Below, in pieces: positions 1-12,117 of a stretch of 64,000 nt of DNA (position 1 is its first letter; each line of letters starts with the position of its first letter). Source of the stretch: Thinopyrum elongatum (Eukaryota; Streptophyta; Magnoliopsida; Poales; Poaceae); NCBI GenBank assembly GCA_011799875.1, contig CM022298.1, forward strand, positions 53,931,074 to 53,995,073, read 5' to 3'. The position numbers were made by a program, and so were the translations under genes. The notes below the pieces were generated by a model. It worked only from the letters and a program-made list of their open reading frames with translations. It was not told the DNA's origin and ran no database searches.

Positions 1-328
1 GTGACGAATGTATCTCATAGCATAACATCAATCGGGTCGATTCAACACAAATGTTCTTCTAACATTGTGCCCTCAAAGTTTCTGGCATAGACATGCCCAT
101 GATCAGGAAAACAGAACCATCATGCAACACTTGAGCCAGTCATAGAGGCTTGACTAGGAATACATTTTATCGTTTATTATCCCACACGTGCATATGAGTC
201 TTCCTCCAAGCCTCGTTTTATTTGTAGACTCAAAAACCATAGCAGTTATAGCATGGAACATAAACCTAATTATGAACAGGGAGATAATCAATAACATTTA
301 TTATTGCCTCTAGGGCATATCTCCTACA
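1..328 (-). mobile_element. Angela/WIS-like copia LTR, first ~328 bp, minus strand
   Basis: Read on the minus strand, the block begins TGTAGGAGATATGCCC at 328 and continues CTAGAGGCAATAATAAA. This is the hallmark start of Triticeae Angela/WIS LTRs and closely matches the LTR starts at 15582 and 17632. The terminal TG lies at 327-328, and gypsy reverse-transcriptase coding sequence starts at 329, so the junction is an insertion boundary. The remainder of this element lies left of the window. Beyond the first ~40 bp the LTR is clearly diverged from the Angela copies further right, so it belongs to a related subfamily. The flanking 5-bp target duplication cannot be tested because the other end is off-window. 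Confidence 0.8.
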
Positions 329-2760
329 TCATGTCATTTGGCTTAACAAATGCTCCAGCCACATTCTCCCGACTGATGAATTACATCTTCATGGATTACC
401 TCGACAAGTTCGTCGTGGTATATCTAGATGATATTCTGGTTTATTCAAAGAATAAGGAAGAACATGCTGAACACCTTCATCTTGTTCTGGAAAGGCTCCG
501 AGAACACCAGCTCTATGCCAAGTATTCCAAATGTGAATTCTGGTTGTCTGAAGTGACATATCTCGGCCACGTGATCTCCAAAGATGGCATTGCCGTTAAC
601 CCAGAAAGAGTTCAGGCTATTTTGGAATGGACTCCACCGAAGAATGTCAAGCAAGTCAGAAGTTTTCTCAGCCTTGCAAGCTATTGCCATCGCTTTGTCG
701 AGAATTTCTCAAAGATTGCTAAGCCTCTGACTGATCTGCTTCGCAAAGGCGTTAAGTTTGAATGGACAGAAAAATGTCAGGAAAGTTTTCAAACACTCAA
801 AGACAAGCTGACATCTGCCCCAGTACTTGCTCCTCCAGATTCTCGCAAAGAATTCGTGATTTATTGTGACGCATCCCGTGAAGGATTAGGCTATGTCCTA
901 ATGCAAGAGCGTAAAGTGATCGCCTATGGATCTCGTCAGTTGTGGCCGCATGAAGAGAATTATCCGGTACATGATCTAGAACTAGCTGCTGTCATCTATG
1001 CACTGCAGTTGTGGTGACATTACCTCCTTGGTAACCGTTGCGAGATCTACACAGATCATAAAAGTCTGAAGTACTTGTTCACTCAGCCATCTCTGAATCT
1101 CCATCAGCAAAGATGGATGGAGACCATTGCGGACTATGATTTGGGTATTTCTTATACCCCTGGCAAGGCTAATGTAATGGCTGATGCATTGAGCCGTAAA
1201 TCCTATTGCTGTGAACTAGAAGTTCAGCTAGAGCAACCACTCCTGTATGAAGAGCTTCGGAAGCTAAATATCGAGATAGTTCCTCAAGGATACCTAAAAA
1301 CCTTGGTTGTTGAACCAGACCTTGAGAAGGCTATTAAGAGTGCGCAAGCTAAAGATGCTGAAGTTGATCTGATGAAGAAAGATCTTCACCTGGAAAAGTA
1401 CAGGGATTTCTCGCTGTCTGAAGATGGAACCTTGTATTTCAGAGACCGCATTGTCGTACCTCGCTTTGAGCTTATGACTAACAAGGTCATGAAGGAGGCA
1501 CATGATACACCGCTGTCTATTCATCCGGGTAGCACCAAGATGTATCGTGATCTTCGTCAAAGGTACTGGTGGTCTAGAATGAAGCAGGATATTGCTCGTT
1601 ATGTTGCTAAATGTGATGTTTGTCATTTTGTTAAAGCAGAACATCAGAAGCCTGCTGGAATTCTGCAACCACTTCCTATTCCGTTGTGGAAATGGGATAA
1701 GGTTCAAATTGATTTCATTACTGGCCTTCCCAAGTCACAGAAGGGTCACGATGCTATTCTTGTCGTCGTCGATCAACTCTCTAAAGTTGCACAATTTCTG
1801 CCTGTCAAAGAGACGATCACTTCTAGTCAGTTAGTAGAGTTGTATATCTCCAGAATTGTTTCACTCCACGGTATCCCGAAGGAGATCAGTTCGGACCGTG
1901 GCGGCCTTTTCACTTCAAAGTTCTGGGAAAGTTTCCAAGAAGCTATGGGAACTCATATCACCTGGAGTTCAGCATATCACCCCCGATCCCAAGGCCAAGT
2001 CGAACGAGTAAATCAAGTGCTTGAAGACATGCTTCGGGCTTGTGTTATTTCTTTCGGCAAGAAGTGGGAAGAATCTCTCCCGTATGCCGAGTTCTCTTAT
2101 AACAACAGCTATCAAGCCAGCTTGAAAATGGCTCCCTTCAAAGTTTTATATGGACGTAAGTGTCGAACCCCTCTGAATTGGTCAGAAACTGGGGAACGAC
2201 CGCTCGTGGGTCCGGATATTATCCAACACGCCGAAGAGCAAGTCCGAATTGTCCGAGAAAATCTTAAGGCGGCTTAGGATCGTCAGAAGAGCAACTATGA
2301 TCGCAAACGATGGGGTTTGACTTATCAACCTGGTGATCAAGCTTATTTGCGTGTCACTCCTATGAAGGGCACTCGTCGTTTCGGAATCAAGGGCAAGCTA
2401 GCTCCACGCTACATCGGCCCCTTTCGCATTGTGGCTAGACGTGGTCAGGTGGCATATAAATTGGAGTTGCCACCGCAATTTTCTCATATCCACGACGTCT
2501 TCCATGTGTCGCAACTTCGTAAATGCTTCAAGGAGTCTCCGCACAGAGCAGTGGATCACGAGATGCTCCAACTACAAGATGACCTATCTTATAAGGAGCA
2601 TCCGATCCGCATTCTCGATGAAGCTGAACGTCGAACCCGTCAGAAGGTTACCAAGTTCCTCAAAGTGCAGTGGTCTAATCATACTGAAGATGAAGCCACT
2701 TGGGAACGCGAGGATCATCTTCGCAAGGAATACCCCGACCTATTTCCTTCTACCTCCTGA
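329..2760 (+). pseudogene. Ty3/gypsy chromovirus pol remnant (RT, RNase H, integrase, chromodomain)
   Basis: One reading frame covers the 3' half of a gypsy polyprotein. It starts inside reverse transcriptase at the [10 protein letters not shown] motif and includes the active-site YLDDILVYS. RNase H follows (YCDAS near 860), then the H-H-C-C zinc region (about 1510-1625), and the integrase core with D (QIDFITG), D (SDRGG) and E (GQVERVNQ). The C-terminal part holds the GPF region and a chromodomain at about 2599-2750. Order RT-RH-IN plus chromodomain is that of plant chromoviruses, and the ~4-kb LTR points to the Del/Tekay clade (BAGY-1-like, from memory). Two in-frame stops, TGA at 1015-1017 and TAG at 2275-2277, break it; both fit C-to-T changes. 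The 5' part is lost to the copia insertion at 328/329. Confidence 0.93.
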
Positions 2761-2797
2761 ATTCTCGCGACGAGAATTTCTTTTAGAGGAGGAGAAT

Positions 2798-5700
2798 TGT
2801 AACACCCCTATGTAATAAAGCACTGTCACTCTGAGTTAATCATGCCAAGTCATCTTCATTTTCTATGCTTGATCATTTTGGCTAAACACTTCGATTCAAA
2901 ATTCCTCCGTGAAAACAATTCAAATTTAAGGTGCAAAATGAAGTTGCTCAAATATTGCTGTAAAAATGTTCATCAACTTGCAAATATTCTAAATCAATTA
3001 TATGTTAAGGAACACAACATCACTCTTGAGCAAAGATGAGCATTAGCCATTATATCAGCACCATTTCAGTATTTTTAAATGCTATTCTATTATTGGAAAA
3101 TTCAAATGAGTTTCAAAAATTCCCAAACTTTTTGTGGCACTGTCTAAAAACAACAGGGAATTATTGGGACACTCCCAATATTTTTCCTAAGTTAAATGGG
3201 TGCCCAACTAAGTCTTTTCCCCTCTCTGTGGAATAAATAAAAGAAAAACAGAAAAAGAGTAGGCCAGAGCCACTTACCTGGCTGCTGGGCCGAGCCGGCC
3301 CAGCCCAGCTCACCCACCCTACTCGTCGCCGTGTCGTCGTCCCCGTGGCTGGGCGCGCGCGCGTCGGCGAGCGCCAGACACGTCGATGGCCACCGACAGC
3401 GAGGGGATAAGGATATCCCCTCGTCTAGTCCCCCTTGTCGTCTCCTCCATTTCCCCTCTTTCCCCTCGCTCGCGCGCGCTCGATCTCTCTCTCTCCACCT
3501 CACCCAAGCGTAGCTGCCAACGCACCGCTGTCACCGTCGCGGCCACCGGCGTCCGTTCGCGTCTCCGCCGTGCCCATCGTCTCCGCCTCGTTCAACTAGG
3601 ACGTCCACCGCCCGCCATTCTGCTCGGAGAGGACCGCATGGACGGGATCGAGCTCGGCGCCGACCTCTCTGTCGCCGGCGATCTCCGACGACCGCGGCCA
3701 CCCTCTGCGCTACCGACCACCAAGGGCCTTCGTGTGCCGCGCTGTAAACCCCAGCTCCTCCCTCTCACCCCTCAATTAGCGCTAGGACGCGCTGCACCGT
3801 CGTTTCCCCCCCCCCCCTCGAGCCCGAGCTCGCCTCCGCAAGGCTCGTCGCCGGCGATGCTGCGATGACCATATAGTCACGGGCTAGCGTCAGTTGGACT
3901 CCCCGCATCGCGTAGACACCGTAGGAACTTAGCGCAGCCCGTATAGCTCGTCGTAGCCCCGAATCCGACGGCGCCCGAAACTCGCCGTCCGTTGTGGTGC
4001 TCACTGGCGACGACTCCGGCTATCCCAGCTCCCGTGGCCACCACCGTTCGACGCGGCGTGGAGAGGCCGTTCGGAAGCAGGAAACCGCGGCCATTTTGGT
4101 GCACCATAGGAGAATTCCGAGCTCGTCGGAGCTCTCTGCCGCGCTCGGCACTCGCCGGAGCTTATTCTGGCGCCGGCGCCGACATGTTGTTGACGTGGCC
4201 GATAGGTGGGGCCCCCTGAGTCACTGGCAGCTGGGCCCCGCGGGCCCAGTTGACCCAGTTAACCAGGTCAACGTCTGACTGCGCAGCCCCAGTCACTGAC
4301 TGGTGGGCCCCGTTGACTGGTCAGCGGGTCCATTGACTGCTGACACAGTGATGACCTCATGCTGACTTCGCAAATCCTTTTCTGTCAATTTAAATAATTC
4401 CGGAAATTACTAAAATCTTTGAAAATTCGTAACTTTTAATCCGTAGCTCAGATCGAAAAACTTAAAACATGAAAGTTGCTCAGAACGACGAGGCGAATCT
4501 GAATACGCTATCCATTCATCCGCCACACATTCCTAGCATAGCGAACATGCAACCGTTCCCCTCTTTTTGTCTGTCCGAAATGCCGGACACCGGGAATACT
4601 TTCCCGGATGTTTTTCCCCTTCGCCGGTATTACCTAGCACTGCGATAGAACACCGCTAGCTCTTCTTGTTGACATGTCATGCACCTGTTGCTTTGTATTT
4701 ACTGTTCTTCCCCCTCTTCTCTCTCGATAGAGCCCGGTACCGACGCAGCTTCGGAGACCGACTACACCATTGCCGACCTTGCCCTTGCCGCAGAGCAACA
4801 GGGCAAGCTCCCCCTTTGATCATCCCGATATCACCCATTCTATTTTCTCATGCTTGCATTAGATTTTGCTACTGTAATTGATTGCTCCTATTCTGATGCA
4901 TAGCCTGCTTTTGTAACCTGCTTATTGTTACCTTACCTGCCTATTTCAAACTGCTTAGTATAGGTTGGTTGGAGACCCATCAGTGACCCCACTTGTCCCA
5001 ACTGCCCCGCTGGATTATCAGAAAACCCGATCAACGGGATCGAAGACCAGGCCCCAGCACCGCACATCACCCCCCCTTAGTTGTACGACACTATTGGGTT
5101 ACTATCGAGTGCCGAGGGTGATACCTTGTCAGCACTTCTGATGTTAACCTTGTAGGTTAGTTCATCGATTATGGTCATCGAGGGTGATTCCTCCTTCTCC
5201 ACTCCCGATAATGACACTGTCATGCAACTCCTCAAGAGTGGACCTTGAGGGTGATTCCTCCTTAGTTCACCTTGACGATGACATCAGATGGAATTCCATC
5301 GGGGGTGATTCCTCAGGGTTCCCCTTGGTGGTACGGACACACGGATACTTGGACTTTACAACTGTTACTTGGAAAGGCGGGTCGACCCTGAGGGGTACCC
5401 GCGAATGATGGGATGTCGAGTTGACTTGGAGGTTACCCATGAGATATTTACGAGGCGTGGCCGGGCATTCTTAGCCCTTGCCGCAAGTCCTCGAGATGGG
5501 GCGACGGGGTCACATTGACCGTGAGTCTCTGCTCGTTACCGCAAGCCCCTAGTCCTCTAACGATTTGGATATTTGATCCGAGCAGGCCTCTAGCCTGATA
5601 GCACTAACCATCACGTGGGCATAGTATGGGCGTTCTGCATCGTAACATCAGCCGGCAGCTCTGTCAGACGTCCAGTTCAGCTTTGTGGCACGGTCGGATC

Positions 5701-6748
5701 GTACCGGCCTTCCAAGGCGGTGCTGGTATCCACCCTGCACACAATGACTTGGAGGGCGAGGGGCGATGGCCCAAGACCCCCTTGCGCTTAGGATGTAGAC
5801 CGGCAGGGACCTCTCTGCTGAGCTGTAGGTAGGGTTGCGATGTGTCGTTTGGCCGAGGCTGGGCATGACCCAGAAAAGTGTGTCCGGCCGGAGTTAAGCG
5901 AGCGTGGTGGGTAAGTTGGTGCACCCCTGCAGGGAATAAAACATCTATTGATAGCCGGTCCTACGGTAAATGACACTCAGAGTTGTATCCCAATCAACAC
6001 AACTAGAACTTGTGATGATAATTGGATATGTGGCTCCGAGATCGTTTTCTCGCAGGGAGTCGAGGAAGGATCTCTGGGCGAGACTGTTGCTTGCTACAAC
6101 CACTACTACATTATACTATGCTATTCTGTACTCTTCTAAATGCTGCAAGACGCTCGAAGATGCTTGAAGATGCTAGTCTTCGATAGGACTAGGCTTTCCT
6201 CTCTATTCTGGCATTTCTGCAGCCCAGTCCACATATACAGCCTTCCTTTGATAATGTTGCATATGTAGTGTAGATCCTTGCTTGCTGAGTACTTTGGAGT
6301 ACTCACGGTTGCTTTGCTTTCTTTTTCTCCCCATATCAGTTTGTCATGATCCAATGACGGAGCCCCTGAGACAGCTGCCCCGCCGACGACTACTGCTACC
6401 ACCTCGAGAGTGGTTGCTTCTATGAGCTGGCCGATGACCAGGAGTAGTTTTGGAGGGTCCCAGGCAGGAGGCCTGCGCCTTTCGATCGTAGCTTTTGTTT
6501 TGTCCCACCTTGTTAAAGGCTTATCTCTCTGTCCTATGTCTGTACTCAGATATCTAACGCTTCCGCTGATGCTTGTTTGGCATCAAGCTTATGTATTCGA
6601 GCCCTCGAGGCCTTGGCTTGTAATATAATGCTTGTATGCTTTTATTTATGTTTTAGAGTTGTGTTGTGATATCTTCAAGTGAGTCCTTAGGCTTGATCGT
6701 TTGCATTTGCGTGTATGATTAGTGCACGATTGAGCCGGGGGCGTCACA
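2798..6748 (+). repeat. Gypsy 3' LTR (3951 bp), preceded by polypurine tract
   Basis: The LTR begins TGTAACACCCC at 2798, immediately after the purine-rich tract AGAGGAGGAGAATT (about 2784-2797) that primes plus-strand synthesis. It ends GGGGGCGTCACA at 6748, where Angela LTR sequence resumes in mid-element. TG...CA termini are present. It contains no convincing ORF. A GC-rich stretch lies at about 3290-4360, and a cluster of degenerate repeats of GAGGGTGATTCCTCC lies at about 5177-5315. Gypsy integration would leave a 5-bp duplication (right copy GGCGC, 6749-6753); the left copy is off-window. Confidence 0.85.
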
Positions 6749-7350
6749 GGCGCAGCCCCCCTTTCCTTCCCCCTCTCCCTCTCCTGCCCCCTTTCCACCT
6801 CCATGAGAAGGAATAAGAGGGAGGGGGGGGCGAATCCTACTAGGACTAGGAGTCCTTGTAGGACTCCCCCCCACTTGGTGCGCCCCCTAGGGCCGGCCTC
6901 CTCCCCTCTCCTCCTTTATATACGGGGGCAGGGGGGCACCCCAAAACACATCAATTGTTCTTAGGCGTGTGTGGTGCCCCCCTCCACAGTTTACTCCTCC
7001 GGTCATATTGTCGTAGTGCTTAGGCGAAGCCCTGCGCGGATCACATCACCATCACCGTCACCACGCCGTCGTGCTGACGAAACTCTCCCTCGACACTTTG
7101 CTAGATCAAGAGTTCGAGGGACGTCATTGAGCTGAACGTGTGCAGAACTCGGAGGTGCCGTACGTTCGGTGCTTGATCGGTTGGATCGCGAAGACGTTCG
7201 ACTACATCAACCTCGTTAAGCTAGCGCTTCTGCTTTCGGTCTACGAGGGTACGTGGACACACTCTCCCCCTCTCGTTGCTATGCATCTCCTAGATAGATC
7301 TTGCATGAACGTAGATTTTTTTTTGAAATTGCATGCTACGTTTCCCAACA
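6749..7350 (+). repeat. Angela copia 5' LTR, 3' part only
   Basis: This block aligns along its length with the last ~600 bp of the LTR ending at 19383. They share the CTTTATATACGGGG TATA region (near 6915), the R/U5-like segment, and the end GCATGCTACGTTTCCCAACA. The first ~1.15 kb of the LTR is separated by the gypsy element and lies off-window to the left. It is immediately followed by a tRNA-Met-type primer binding site, which proves that this is the 5' LTR. Confidence 0.92.
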
Positions 7351-7351
7351 G

Positions 7352-7367
7352 TGGCATCCGAGCCAGG
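7352..7367 (+). promoter_or_regulatory. Primer binding site (initiator tRNA-Met type) of Angela
   Basis: TGGCATCCGAGCCAGG begins two bases after the LTR terminal CA. It is a variant of the TGGTATCAGAGC site used by plant copia elements to anneal initiator tRNA-Met for minus-strand cDNA priming. Confidence 0.85.
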
Positions 7368-8587
7368 TCTATGCGTAGATGATATGCACGAGTAGAACAC
7401 AAAGAGTTGTGGACGATGATAGTCATACTGCTTACCACCAACGTCTTATTGTGATTCGGAGGTATTGTTGGATGAAGCGGCCCAGACCAACCTTACATGA
7501 CCGCGTTCATGAGACCGGTTCCACCGACAGACATGCAACTTGTTGCATAAAGGTGGCTGGCGGGTGTCTATTTCTCCAACTTTAGTTGAATCAAATTTGA
7601 CTACGGCCGGTCCTTGTTGTAGGTTAAAACAGCAAACTTGATGAAACATCGTTGTGGTTTTGATGCGTAGGTAAGAACGGTTCTTACTAGAAGCCCATAG
7701 CAGCCACGTAAAACTTGCAACAACAAAGTAGATGACGTCTAACTTGTTTTTGCAGGGCATGTTGTGATGTGATATGGTCAAGACATGATGTGATACACGT
7801 TATTGTATGAGATGATCGTGTTTTGTAAAAGTTATCGGCAACTGGCAGGAGCCTTATGGTTGTCGCTTTATTGTATGAAATGCAATCGCCATGTAATTGC
7901 TTTACTTTATCACTATGTGTTAGCGATAGTTGTAGAAGCAATAGTTGGCGAGACGACGACAACGCTACGATGGAGATCAAGGTGTCAAGCCGGTGACGAT
8001 GGAAATCATGACGGTGCTTTGGAGATGGAGATCAAAGGCACAAGATGATGATGGCCATATCATATCACATATTTTGATTGCATGTGATGTTTATCTTTAT
8101 GCATCTTATTTTGCTTAGTACGGCGGTAGCATTATAAGATGATCCCTCACTAAAAATTTCAAGGTATAAGTGTTCTCCCTGAGTATGCACCGTTGCGACA
8201 GTTCGTCGTGCCGAGACACCACGTGATGATCGGGTGTGATAAGCTCTACGTTCACATACAACGGGTGCAAGACAGTTTTGCATGTGCGGAGTACTTGGGT
8301 TAAACTTGACGAGCCTAGCATGTACAGACATGGCCTCGGAACACGGAGACCGAAAGGTCGAACGTGAATCATATAGTAGATATGATCAACCTAGAGATGT
8401 TCACCATTGAAAACTACTCCATCTCACGTGATGATCGGACATGGTTTAGTTGATACGGACCACGTGATCATTTAGATGACTCGAGGGATGTCTATCTAAG
8501 TGGGAGTTCTTAAGTAATATGATTAACTGAACTTAATTTATCATGAACTTAGTCCTGATAGTTTTTGCATATCTATGTTGTAGATCA
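7368..8587 (+). other. Angela untranslated leader between PBS and gag
   Basis: About 1.2 kb without a convincing ORF separates the primer binding site from the gag ATG at 8588. Long leaders are usual for the Angela/WIS family. This region normally holds packaging signals, but nothing specific could be identified by reading. Confidence 0.7.
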
Positions 8588-11500
8588 ATGGCCCGTGCTA
8601 CCATTCCCTTGAATTTTAATGCGTTCCTAGAGAAAGCTAAGTTGAAAGATGATGGTAGCAACTACACAGACTGGGTCCGTAACTTGAGGATTATCCTCAT
8701 TGCTGCACAAAAAAATTATGTCCTTGATGCACCGCTGGGTGAAAGGCCTGCTGCAGGAGCAGATGCTGACATTATGAACGTCTGGCAAGATCGATCTGAT
8801 GACTACTCGATAGTTCAGTGTGCCATGCTTTACGGCTTAGAATCGGGACTTCAAAGACGTTTTGAACGTCATGGAGCATATGAGATGTTCCAGGAGTTGA
8901 AGTTAATATTTCAAGCAAATGCCCGAGTTGAGAGATATGAAGTCTCCAACAAGTTCTATAGCTGAAAGATGGAGGAGAACAGTTCTGTCAGTGAACACAT
9001 ACTCAGAATGTCTGGGTATCATAACCACTTGACTCAGATGGGAGTTAATCTTCCGGATGATAGTGTTATTGACAGAGTTCTTCAATCACTGCCACCAAGC
9101 TGTAAAGGCTTCGTGATGAACTATAATATGCAAGGGATGGAGAAGACTATTCCCGAGCTCTTCGCTATGCTCAAAGCTGCGGAGGTAGAAATCAAGAAGG
9201 AGCATCAAGTGTTGATGGTTAACAAGACCACTAGTTTCAAGAAAAAGGGCAAGGGAAAGAAGGGGAACTTCAAGAAGAATGGCAAGGAAGTTGCCGCTCC
9301 CGGGAAGAAGCCCAAGTCTGGACCCAAGCCTGAAACAGAGTGCTTCTACTGCAAAGGGATTGGTCACTGGAAGCGGAACTGCCCCAAGTATTTGGCGGAT
9401 AAGAAGGATGGCAAAGTGAACAATGGTATATTTGATATACATGTTATTGATGTGTACCTTACTAATGCTCGTAGTAGTGCCTGGGTATTTGATACCGGTT
9501 CGGTTGCTCATATTTGTAACTCGAAACAGGGACTACGGATTAAACAAAGATTGGCTAAGGACGAGGTGACGATGCGCGTCGGGAATGGTTCCAAGGTCGA
9601 TGTGATCGCCGTCGGCACGCTACCTCTGCATCTACCTTCGGGATTACTTTTAGACCTAAATAATTGTTATTTGGTGCCAGCGTTGAGCATGAACATTATA
9701 TCTGGATCTTGTTTAAAGCGAGATGGTTATTCATTTAAATCAAAGAATAATGGTTGTTCTATTTATATGAGTAATATCTTTTATGGTCATGCACCCTTGA
9801 AGAGTGGTCTATTTTTGTTGAATCTCGATCGTGGTGATACACATATTCATAATATTGATGCCAAAAGATGCAAAGTTGATAATGATAGTGCAACATATTT
9901 GTGGCACTGCCGTTTAGGTCATATTGGTGTAAAGCGCATGAAGAAACTCCAGGCAGATGGACTTTTGGAATCACTTGATTATGAATCATTTGATGCTTGC
10001 GAACCATGCCTCATGGGCAAGATGACTAAAACTCCGTTCTCCGGAACAATGGAGCGAGCTACTGACTTATTGGAAATAATACATACTGATGTATGCGGTC
10101 CGATGAGTGTTGAGGCTCGCGGCGGGTATTGTTATTTTCTGACCTTCATAGATGATTTGAGCAGATATTGGTATATCTACTTAATGAAACACAAGTCTGA
10201 AACATTTGAAAAGTTCAAAGAATTTCAGAGTGAAGTGGAGAATCATCGTAACAAGAAAATAAAGTTTCTACGATCTAATCGTGGAGGCGAATATTTGAGT
10301 TACGAGTTTGGCCTTCATTTAAAACAATGTGGAATAGTTTCGCAACTCACGCCACCTGGAACACCACAGCGTAATGGTGTGTCCGAATGTCGTAACCGTA
10401 CTCTATTAGATATGGTGCGATCTATGATGTCTCTTATCGATTTACCACTATCGTTTTGGGGTTATGCATTAGAAACAGCTTCATTCACGTTAAATAGGGC
10501 ACCATCTAAATCCGTTGAGACCACACCATATGAACGCTGGTTTGGCAAGAAACCTGAGCTGTCGTTTCTTAAAGTTTGGGGTTGCGATGCTTATGTGAAA
10601 AAGCTTCAGCCTGATAAGCTCAAAACCAAATCGAAGAAGTGCATCTTCATAGGATACCCAAAAGAAACTGTTGGGTACACCTTCTATCACAGATCCGAAG
10701 GCAAAATCTTTGTTGCTAAGAATGGATCCTTTCTAGAGAAGGAGTTTCTCTCGAAAGAAGTGAGTGGGAGGAAAGTAGAACTTGATGAGGTAATTGTACC
10801 TTCTCTTGAATTGGAAAGTAGTTCATCACAGAAATCAGTTCCAGTGATGCCCACACCAATTAGTGAGGAAGCTAATGATGATGATCATGAAACTTTAGAT
10901 CAAGTTACTACAGAACCTCGTAGGTCAACTAGAGTACGTTCCGCACCAGAGTGGTACGGTAATCCTGTTCTGGAAGTCATGTTACTAGACCATGACGAAC
11001 CTACGAACTATGAGGAAGCGATGATGAGCCCAGATTCCGCGAAATGGTTTGAGGCCATGAAATCTGAGATGGGATCCATGTATGAGAACAAAGTGTGGAC
11101 TTTGGTAGACTTGCCCGATGATCGGCAAGCCATAGAGAATAAATGGATCTTCAAGAAGAAGACTGACGCTGATGGTAATGTTACTGTCTACAAAGCTCGA
11201 CTTGTTGCGAAAGGTTTTTGACAAGTTCAAGGAGTTGACTACGATGAGACCTTCTCACCCGTAGCGATGCTTAAGTCTGTCCGAATCATGTTAGCAATTG
11301 CCGCATTTTATGATTATGAAATCTGGCAAATGGATGTCAAAACTGCATTCCTTAATTGATTTCTCAAAGAAGAGTTGTATATGATGCAACCAGAAGGTTT
11401 TGTCGATTCTAAAGGTGCTAACAAAGTGTGCAAGCTCCAGCAATCCATTTATGGACTGGTGCAAGCATCTCGGAGTTGGAATATACGCTTTGATAGTGTG

Positions 11501-11774
11501 ATCAAAGCATATGGTTTTATACAGACTTTTGGAGAAGCCTGTAATTACAGGAAAGTGAATGGGAGCTCTGTAGCATTTCTAATATTATATGTAGATGACA
11601 TATTATTGATTGGCAATGATATAGAATTTCTGGATGGCATAAAAGGATACTTGAATAAGAATTTTTCAATGAAAGACCTCGGTGAAGCTGCTTATATATT
11701 GGGCATCAAGATCTATAGAGATAGATCAAGACACTTAATTGGACTTTCACAAAGCACATACACTACTGGAATCA

Positions 11775-12117
11775 GGGAATTTGCCGTCTGCCAGTTCTTT
11801 GCCGTCTGCTAGAAGACGGCAAAGAAGGTCTTTGCCATCAGCTTACAGAAAACTGACGGCAAAGAAAGAGCTGACAGCAAAGATCATGTTTGCCGTCAGC
11901 CAACTCTTTGCCGTCTGCTAGCGGACGGCATAGAAGCTTTGCCGTCAGCTAGCAGACGGCAAAGAGGGAGGCTAGCCCACTAACAAGAACAACCTAACGG
12001 CCACTTTCTTTGCCGTCTGCTAGCAGATGGCAAAGAAAGTGGCCAACCTAACGGCCGTTCCCTCCGGCCCCACCCCACTAGCTAGTCTCTTTGCCGTCTG
12101 CTGGCAGTCGGCAAAGA
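11775..12117. repeat. Left subterminal palindromic array of the CACTA at 11761
   Basis: Repeated units of TTTGCCGTCTGC and its complement GCAGACGGCAAAG form short perfect or near-perfect palindromes around CTAGCAG spacers. A matching array occupies about 14638-15012 at the right end. In CACTA elements such subterminal repeats are bound by the TNPA-like protein to pair the ends. Confidence 0.88.

Noticed and set aside
3319..4278. Several ORFs in the GC-rich part of the gypsy LTR
   Set aside because: They lie within an LTR between clear TG...CA ends, in mutually overlapping frames, with no domain signature.
11775..12117. CRISPR-like repeat array
   Set aside because: Spacing is irregular, the units are self-palindromic, and they lie at the ends of a CACTA element in a plant genome.
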